Positions 7,231-11,326 of a stretch of DNA of 11,326 bases are shown in pieces. Position numbers and translations under genes: made by a program. Position 1 is the stretch's first letter. Every line of letters starts with the position of its first letter. The notes below the pieces were generated by a model. The model was not told the DNA's origin. It worked only from the letters and a program-made list of their open reading frames with translations, and made no database searches. The DNA is from Holosporales bacterium (lineage in GTDB: Bacteria; Pseudomonadota; Alphaproteobacteria; RUG11792), in assembly GCA_031267545.1 (NCBI GenBank), contig JAIRYU010000020.1:1-11326 (forward strand). Direction: 5' to 3'.

Positions 7231-8391
7231 CTACAACTCGTCGAGGTAACGCATAGCGAGCCTCTTGGATGCCTCTACTGCCGGTTGATCGAATGGATTA
7301 ACTCCGGCAAGTTTTGCTATTACAATGACCTCAACAAATGACAGCGCCATCAGGTATCCAAGCGTCCACATGTTAACCTCATCGAATTCGAGTACTCTAA
7401 CGAATGCCTTCTCTTTCAGAGCGTCTATCGTAGCGCGTTGATGCGACAGCATGAGATCGCGTATGTTATGTCCGTTCAGATTATTAAGTAGATTGTTTCT
7501 CACCTGAACAGTATCATCGTTTCTACGCTGGGTAATTACTGTGAACGCCTTATCTGGCGGGCCTCCCAAAAATAATTGCAGCATAGAGTGCTGATCTACA
7601 GTTCCTTTGGCTATCACTGGAGTTATTCCAAAGCTTTCGGATTTACCAAGGCTTTCCGAAATCAGTTGGATATACCACTTGCAATAATCCTCCAGCAAAT
7701 CTGAGTATGCCATTACTACATGTATATTGATTTTTTTGGATTCGATAACGCGGTACATATCTGCAACGTTGGTAATCTCATGACATTCGCTCGGAGAATT
7801 TGCGTTCGCGACGCGATTAATAAGCGTCCTTGCTCCATCGATAAATATTTCTATATCTACTTCTCCAAGCAACGCCGGTAGCAATCCAACTACTGAGAAC
7901 ACGGAAAATCTGCCGCCTATGTTGGGATTATGTTCAAGAACGGTCATGTTTTTAGATTTAGCAATCTTCATCAGAGCGCTGGTCTCAGATATTTCTGTGA
8001 TAGCGATCGCTCTATTGGCATAGTCAAAATCGCCCCAAAGCTCGCATAACGAAGCGAATAGCATGAGCGTTTCTGTGGTTTTCCCAGACTTAGAAATTAC
8101 TACAATCCCAGTTTTGCTTTTATCGCAACTATTAATAACGTTCATAAAATGTCTAGAATCTACATTTTCGAGGAATATAACTTTTGAAGGATTTCCAGAG
8201 TACAACGCTTCGAAGTTTACAAGACATTTCCCACCGAGGCTTGATCCTCCGGTTCCTATTACGAGTATCTTCTCGCAGCCGTTAAATTTGCTGGCAGCGT
8301 CCCTTATATGACTTGCATCCTCGCGTAGTACTTTGAACATATCCATCGTTTCAATGCAATTTTTAAGATGGATGAACGACGCGTTAATCAT
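7231..8391 (-). CDS. pgi: Glucose-6-phosphate isomerase, short form
   Basis: PGI interconverts glucose 6-phosphate and fructose 6-phosphate in glycolysis and gluconeogenesis. The 386-residue protein has the SIS-fold phosphosugar motifs: VIGTGGSSLGGK (44-55), VISKSGKTTETL (98-109) and IGGRFSVFSVVGLLPALLG (158-176). Catalytic residues appear at E246 (ISESLGK), H268 (GTVDQHSMLQL) and K376 (FDQPAVEASKRLA). It is much shorter than classical PGI (about 550) and at or below the low end of compact bacterial forms, having only about 45 residues before the first phosphate loop. An in-frame TAA at 8395-8397, two codons before the ATG, rules out a longer start in this frame. No strong Shine-Dalgarno precedes it. 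All catalytic positions look intact, so I read it as functional. It lies downstream of gapA and the glycosyltransferase on the same strand, 160 nt away, so co-transcription is possible but unproven. Confidence 0.93.
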   Translation of the reverse strand: MINASFIHLKNCIETMDMFKVLREDASHIRDAASKFNGCEKILVIGTGGSSLGGKCLVNFEALYSGNPSKVIFLENVDSRHFMNVINSCDKSKTGIVVISKSGKTTETLMLFASLCELWGDFDYANRAIAITEISETSALMKIAKSKNMTVLEHNPNIGGRFSVFSVVGLLPALLGEVDIEIFIDGARTLINRVANANSPSECHEITNVADMYRVIESKKINIHVVMAYSDLLEDYCKWYIQLISESLGKSESFGITPVIAKGTVDQHSMLQLFLGGPPDKAFTVITQRRNDDTVQVRNNLLNNLNGHNIRDLMLSHQRATIDALKEKAFVRVLEFDEVNMWTLGYLMALSFVEVIVIAKLAGVNPFDQPAVEASKRLAMRYLDEL

Positions 8392-8551
8392 AGGTTACTG
8401 ACTGACGACAGCAAGATACCAGCTCGATTCTAGCGCCGCCGGGACATATCATCATTAACAAATTTCGCATCGATTGTATTTGGTCGTGGATTTACGTTGC
8501 GCAGTTTGCGTATTAGCCTTGCCCCCTGCCAAAAATTCCGACTACGAATGG
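8392..8551. other. Intergenic spacer between glycosyltransferase and pgi
   Basis: This 160-nt stretch holds no gene I can support. On the minus strand a TACAAT box lies about 85 nt before pgi, but the hexamer 17 nt upstream does not resemble a -35 element. A 4-bp stem around CGCAGTTTGCG (plus strand) is too weak to call a terminator. No tRNA fold was found. Confidence 0.45.
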
Positions 8552-9586
8552 TTACGGAAAGAGGCCATAGGATTTAGCGATCCAGGTACGTGGCAACTCC
8601 AGGACTTTGTATTTTCCGATTTTCTTTTGATATGCAATCCATATAATCCACATCCGTTCGATTATGTACGCTGCGTGAGCGCTTTTTAAACTGGAATGGT
8701 CCATGACGCCGCTGATACGTTTTTCAGTTTCCTGCATAATGCTAAAAACAAAGTCGCAGTACTCTTTAAACGCCGCCGGCCTCATGACGAACATGTTTCC
8801 CCAGTGCGCGCTGGATGATCGCATACATGTCTGCGCTACGTCGGTATATTGCGGATATTTTTCACGCAGGACCTCGAGCGCTGTGTCTAGATATTCAATC
8901 TTCTGATTCAGTTTGAAATTCGTGTACACAGTTGTGAGAAGATTTTGAGGGGCCGGGACGACGACGTCATAACCAGCAATTGCCTTCCTTACAGTAGGCG
9001 CGTCTAATCCAAACTTTTCTTCGTACCCACTGTCCATTGAGGCAACTCTCACAAAGCTTCTGCTCTTGCTGAAGAGCCTTCTAATTCTTTCAAAAATAGT
9101 GAGATGGTAATTCGTCTTGAAAATAAAGTGTCGTCTGTAGTGCATGAATCCGATATAATCTAACTCATCGAGTTGAGCGTAATTTTTCCAGAGCCAGTAC
9201 ACCGCCGTCAGCTCGCAATAACTTCTGTTTTGCAAAGAGATATTATCTCCGGCATCGTCTCCAGTTGTATTGTCGAGCATCCATCTATATTCGTCGTCGC
9301 TAATGCTTACGTTTTTGGCAAGGCCAACTTTTAGTCCGTCCCCAACATGAAACGGCGAGCCGGTTCCCAAGGCGCGACCGGCATGAATCGGTATAAATGT
9401 GCTGCGGTCACTCAGCATGTCAAACGGCTTGTGATAGCACACAAATATTTTTATCTTGGACAGCTCTTCATTGATTCGGATAGCAGGCTCCGTTTTGAGC
9501 GCTCCTCCTTCATACCCGAGGAACGCGGAGCCGGCGACAAGGCATACGACGGTAACTCCGATTGTTACCAAATAGCGTTTAATCAC
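8552..9586 (-). CDS. DUF4422 glycosyltransferase with N-terminal membrane anchor
   Basis: The 344-residue protein belongs to the DUF4422 family, proteins often encoded in capsule, exopolysaccharide or LPS clusters and treated as glycosyltransferases. Family features in order are KIKIFVCYHKPF (44-55), FIPIHAG (64-70), DDAGDNISLQNRSYCELTAVYWLWKNY (110-136), DYIGFMHYRRHF (143-154), YDVVVPAP (206-213), and a C-terminal half with HWGNMFVMRPAAFKEYCDFVF (261-281) and AAYIIERMWIIWIAYQ (305-320). Residues 5-25 are a hydrophobic helix after a basic start, which looks like a signal anchor; most relatives I know of begin directly at the IKIFV strand. Donor and acceptor sugars cannot be read from sequence. 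The GTG start at 9586 overlaps the gapA stop in a GTGA junction, so translation is probably coupled to gapA. A later start near residue 46 would give the usual soluble form, but no good internal ATG is present there. Confidence 0.85.
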   Translation of the reverse strand: MIKRYLVTIGVTVVCLVAGSAFLGYEGGALKTEPAIRINEELSKIKIFVCYHKPFDMLSDRSTFIPIHAGRALGTGSPFHVGDGLKVGLAKNVSISDDEYRWMLDNTTGDDAGDNISLQNRSYCELTAVYWLWKNYAQLDELDYIGFMHYRRHFIFKTNYHLTIFERIRRLFSKSRSFVRVASMDSGYEEKFGLDAPTVRKAIAGYDVVVPAPQNLLTTVYTNFKLNQKIEYLDTALEVLREKYPQYTDVAQTCMRSSSAHWGNMFVMRPAAFKEYCDFVFSIMQETEKRISGVMDHSSLKSAHAAYIIERMWIIWIAYQKKIGKYKVLELPRTWIAKSYGLFP

Positions 9587-10593
9587 ACGATACCGTTGTT
9601 GGCCATATAACTTGCCAAGTCCAACATCCTGTTGGAAAATCCGAACTCGTTGTCATACCACGCGACGACTCGGCAGAACTTATCACCAAGAACTGTAGTG
9701 CCGGTTGCGTCGAATATGGAGCTCAACGGAGAATGGTTGAAGTCGCACGATACCAGCGGCTCGTCGTTGTATCCAAGGACACCGCTCAACTCCCCGGATG
9801 CGGCGCTACACATTAGGTTGTTTATGGAGTCCTTATCAGTTTTCCTTGATAGCAGGCACTTCAAATCAACAAGAGACACGTTGGGAGTCGGAACTCTTAT
9901 TGCGGAGCCATCCAGTTTCCCGCTCAAATTAGGGAGGACCAATCCTAACGCCTTCGCCGCTCCAGTTGTACTCGGGATCATTGACAGTGTTCCAGCCCGA
10001 GCTCTCCTCAAATCTTTGTGCGCCGTATCGATCAGCTTCTGGTCTCCTGTGTACGCATGAATCGTAGTCATGAACCCTTGCTCTATTCCGAACTCCCTAT
10101 CGAGCAAATAAGCGACTGGGGCAAGGCAATTTGTTGTGCATGATCCATTTGAGATTACTGTATGCGAACCATGGAGTTTTGTGTGATTTACGCCATATAC
10201 CACAGTAATATCTGCGCCGTCGGACGGAGCGGAAACGATAACTTTCTTCGCTCCCGCCTGTATATGTCTTGCGGCGTCTGCTTTCTTCGTGAAGGCTCCG
10301 GAGCACTCAAACACGACGTCGACGCCATGATTATCCCAGTGAATATTCTCTGGGCTCGTTTCAGAGAGCATGGTAATGTGACATCCGTTTATTGAGACGC
10401 CGTCGTCCGTTTCGACTACGTCGCTTCCAAAGCCGCCGTGAATGGAATCGTATTTTAGAAGGTGCGCTCTAGTCTTCTTATCCGATAAGTCATTGACGCA
10501 TACAATATCGATATCATCGTATTTTTTAGACTCAAAGAAAGCCCTTAACACCATGCGGCCTATTCGGCCAAATCCGTTTATCCCTATTTTCAT
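9583..10593 (-). CDS. gapA: Glyceraldehyde-3-phosphate dehydrogenase (phosphorylating)
   Basis: GAPDH oxidises glyceraldehyde 3-phosphate to 1,3-bisphosphoglycerate, reversibly, using NAD(P). The 336 residues equal the usual family length. Visible parts: the Rossmann start KIGINGFGRIGR (2-13), CVNDLSDK (32-39) at the end of the second strand, LLKYDSIHG (45-53), the active-site SCTTNCLAP (151-159) with C152, H179 in TTIHAYTGDQ, HKDLRRARAG (192-201), STTGAAKA (208-215), RVPTPNVS (233-240) and WYDNEFGFSNR (312-322). At the place where NAD-specific enzymes often have Leu-Pro before HKDLRRAR, this one has Thr-Ala (190-191), so cofactor preference is open. I start at the ATG at 10593, where the Rossmann strand begins and a weak GGGAA lies just upstream. 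The frame is open to 10761, but that start would overlap trxB and add 56 residues foreign to the family. Confidence 0.96.
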   Translation of the reverse strand: MKIGINGFGRIGRMVLRAFFESKKYDDIDIVCVNDLSDKKTRAHLLKYDSIHGGFGSDVVETDDGVSINGCHITMLSETSPENIHWDNHGVDVVFECSGAFTKKADAARHIQAGAKKVIVSAPSDGADITVVYGVNHTKLHGSHTVISNGSCTTNCLAPVAYLLDREFGIEQGFMTTIHAYTGDQKLIDTAHKDLRRARAGTLSMIPSTTGAAKALGLVLPNLSGKLDGSAIRVPTPNVSLVDLKCLLSRKTDKDSINNLMCSAASGELSGVLGYNDEPLVSCDFNHSPLSSIFDATGTTVLGDKFCRVVAWYDNEFGFSNRMLDLASYMANNGIV

Positions 10594-10708
10594 CGTATTC
10601 CCAACATGATCCATTGAGCGCATACCATAGCGACTCACACGCTGCGAATTCTCGCATACAAACAGTGTCAGTTTCAAGAATTTGATACGATTCAGAATCT
10701 TTGCAAAT

Positions 10709-10717
10709 TGGTATAAA
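10709..10717 (+). promoter_or_regulatory. Possible extended -10 promoter element for trxB
   Basis: TGGTATAAA fits an extended -10 (TGnTATAAT) with one mismatch, 32 nt before the trxB ATG, giving a predicted leader of about 25 nt. The hexamer 17 nt upstream (GATTCA) is a poor -35, which extended -10 promoters can tolerate. Confidence 0.4.
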
Positions 10718-10735
10718 CTGCGAGTACGCGACCTT

Positions 10736-10740
10736 AAGGG
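10736..10740 (+). promoter_or_regulatory. Shine-Dalgarno site of trxB
   Basis: AAGGG lies nine bases before the ATG at 10750 and supports that start codon. Confidence 0.6.
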
Positions 10741-10749
10741 ATTGATAAC

Positions 10750-11326
10750 ATGCAAAATCAAATTATCGAGAACGTAGCAATCATTGGATCTGGTCCGGCT
10801 GGTCTTACAGCCGCAATCTACCTCGCAAGATCAGGGCTTAATCCAATCGTGATTACCGGCTTGAATCCTGGAGGGCAGCTTGTAAATACAGATCTCATCG
10901 AAAATTTTCCAGGGCTTAGTTCCATTAAAGGAGCAGATTTGATGATGAAAATGATGACGCATGCGGAGGAACTTGGAACCAGATTTATTTACGAACTAGC
11001 CGAATCAATCGATGTTACACACAGCGCTACGGATATCGATAATGGTGGTAGGTTTGCGATACTCGTCCCGCAGACCGACCGCATAATGGCGCGAGCGGTA
11101 ATAATTGCAACAGGAGCCAGGCACAAACATCTCAACATTCCTGGAGAATCAGAGTTTACAAACCGCGGCGTATCGTGGTGCGCAACGTGTGACGGTCCGA
11201 TGTATAGAGGCAAAAAAGTGGCAGTTATTGGAGGGGGTAACTCTGCCGTAATGGAAGCGCTATTTCTATCAAATTTTGCCAGCGAGGTTTTGTTGGTTCA
11301 CAGAAGGGATTCGCTTAGGGCAGATA
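10750..11326 (+). CDS. trxB: Thioredoxin reductase, N-terminal part (cut by window edge)
   Basis: The first 192 residues of an FAD-dependent low-molecular-weight thioredoxin reductase are visible; the usual full length is about 310-320. TrxB passes electrons from NADPH through FAD and a cysteine pair to thioredoxin in the cytoplasm. Seen in order: FAD-binding IIGSGPAGLTAAIYLAR (11-27), PGGQLVNTDLIENFPG (40-55), VIIATGA (117-123), the redox pair C144-x-x-C147 in SWCATCDGP, and the start of the NADPH domain, GGGNSAVMEAL (161-171), followed by VHRRDSLRA (183-191). GGGNSA and CDGP recall AhpF-type sequences, where many TrxB have GGGDSA and CDGF, but the protein begins directly with the FAD domain, without the AhpF N-terminal thioredoxin-fold region. 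The start at 10750 is supported by AAGGG and by the normal spacing to the FAD motif. It is divergent from gapA. Confidence 0.94.
   Translation, partial: MQNQIIENVAIIGSGPAGLTAAIYLARSGLNPIVITGLNPGGQLVNTDLIENFPGLSSIKGADLMMKMMTHAEELGTRFIYELAESIDVTHSATDIDNGGRFAILVPQTDRIMARAVIIATGARHKHLNIPGESEFTNRGVSWCATCDGPMYRGKKVAVIGGGNSAVMEALFLSNFASEVLLVHRRDSLRAD

Larger units (their letters stand above)
10594..10749. promoter_or_regulatory. Divergent gapA/trxB intergenic region
   Basis: This 156-nt stretch separates gapA (leftward) from trxB (rightward) and should contain both promoters. On the plus side there is an extended -10 box for trxB and an AAGGG ribosome site. On the minus side a TTGAAA hexamer lies about 85 nt before gapA, but no good -10 is found at normal spacing. 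No structured RNA or long inverted repeat is apparent. Confidence 0.5.

Noticed and set aside
8392..8440. Possible tRNA T-arm around CTCGATTC at 8412-8424
   Set aside because: No matching acceptor, D or anticodon stems could be built around it, and upstream sequence is the pgi coding start.
8488..8530. Possible terminator downstream of the glycosyltransferase
   Set aside because: The only stem is four base pairs and no T-run follows on the minus strand.
10594..10761. Longer GAPDH with 56 extra N-terminal residues starting at 10761
   Set aside because: The Rossmann strand starts at the ATG at 10593, which gives the normal family length. The extension would also overlap the trxB start.

Overview
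The window looks like a compact piece of an alphaproteobacterial chromosome. The clearest marker is a complete CckA hybrid histidine kinase (residual PAS-type input, HisKA, HATPase and receiver domain with the CckA-like C-terminus), a cell-cycle regulator characteristic of Alphaproteobacteria. The short PGI and the YraN next to a BON-domain lipoprotein gene also fit. GC looks to be in the mid-40s by eye (not computed). Coding density is very high, with several overlapping genes. This suits a reduced, possibly host-associated lineage of the Rickettsiales or Holosporales kind, but the sequence alone does not settle the order. Keeping the MEP isoprenoid enzyme IspH together with PGI and GAPDH argues against Rickettsia itself.

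Layout. (1) Positions 1-4187, minus strand: a four-gene run reading ispH -> mutS -> yraN -> BON lipoprotein. ispH/mutS overlap by 11 nt and yraN/BON overlap by 32 nt; the BON gene runs off the left edge. (2) Positions 4188-4405: a divergent intergenic region with several short inverted repeats. (3) Positions 4406-7214, plus strand: cckA, with a small DUF167 (YggU-family) gene starting inside its 3' end behind a strong Shine-Dalgarno sequence. (4) Positions 7231-8391, minus strand: a short phosphoglucose isomerase gene, 16 nt from the convergent DUF167 gene. (5) Positions 8552-10593, minus strand: gapA followed by a DUF4422 glycosyltransferase gene joined by a 4-nt GTGA overlap. (6) Positions 10594-10749: a divergent promoter region. 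(7) From 10750, plus strand: trxB, cut by the right edge.

Taken together the window is mostly housekeeping: isoprenoid precursor synthesis, mismatch repair, cell-cycle phosphorelay, sugar-phosphate metabolism and redox. The less ordinary points are the glycosyltransferase coupled translationally to gapA and carrying an N-terminal membrane anchor, the palindrome at the cckA start, the shortened MutS and PGI, and an uncertain yraN start. No CRISPR array, insertion sequence, tRNA, rRNA, prophage or defence module was found. I do not think an undescribed system is present here, and the findings are modest.
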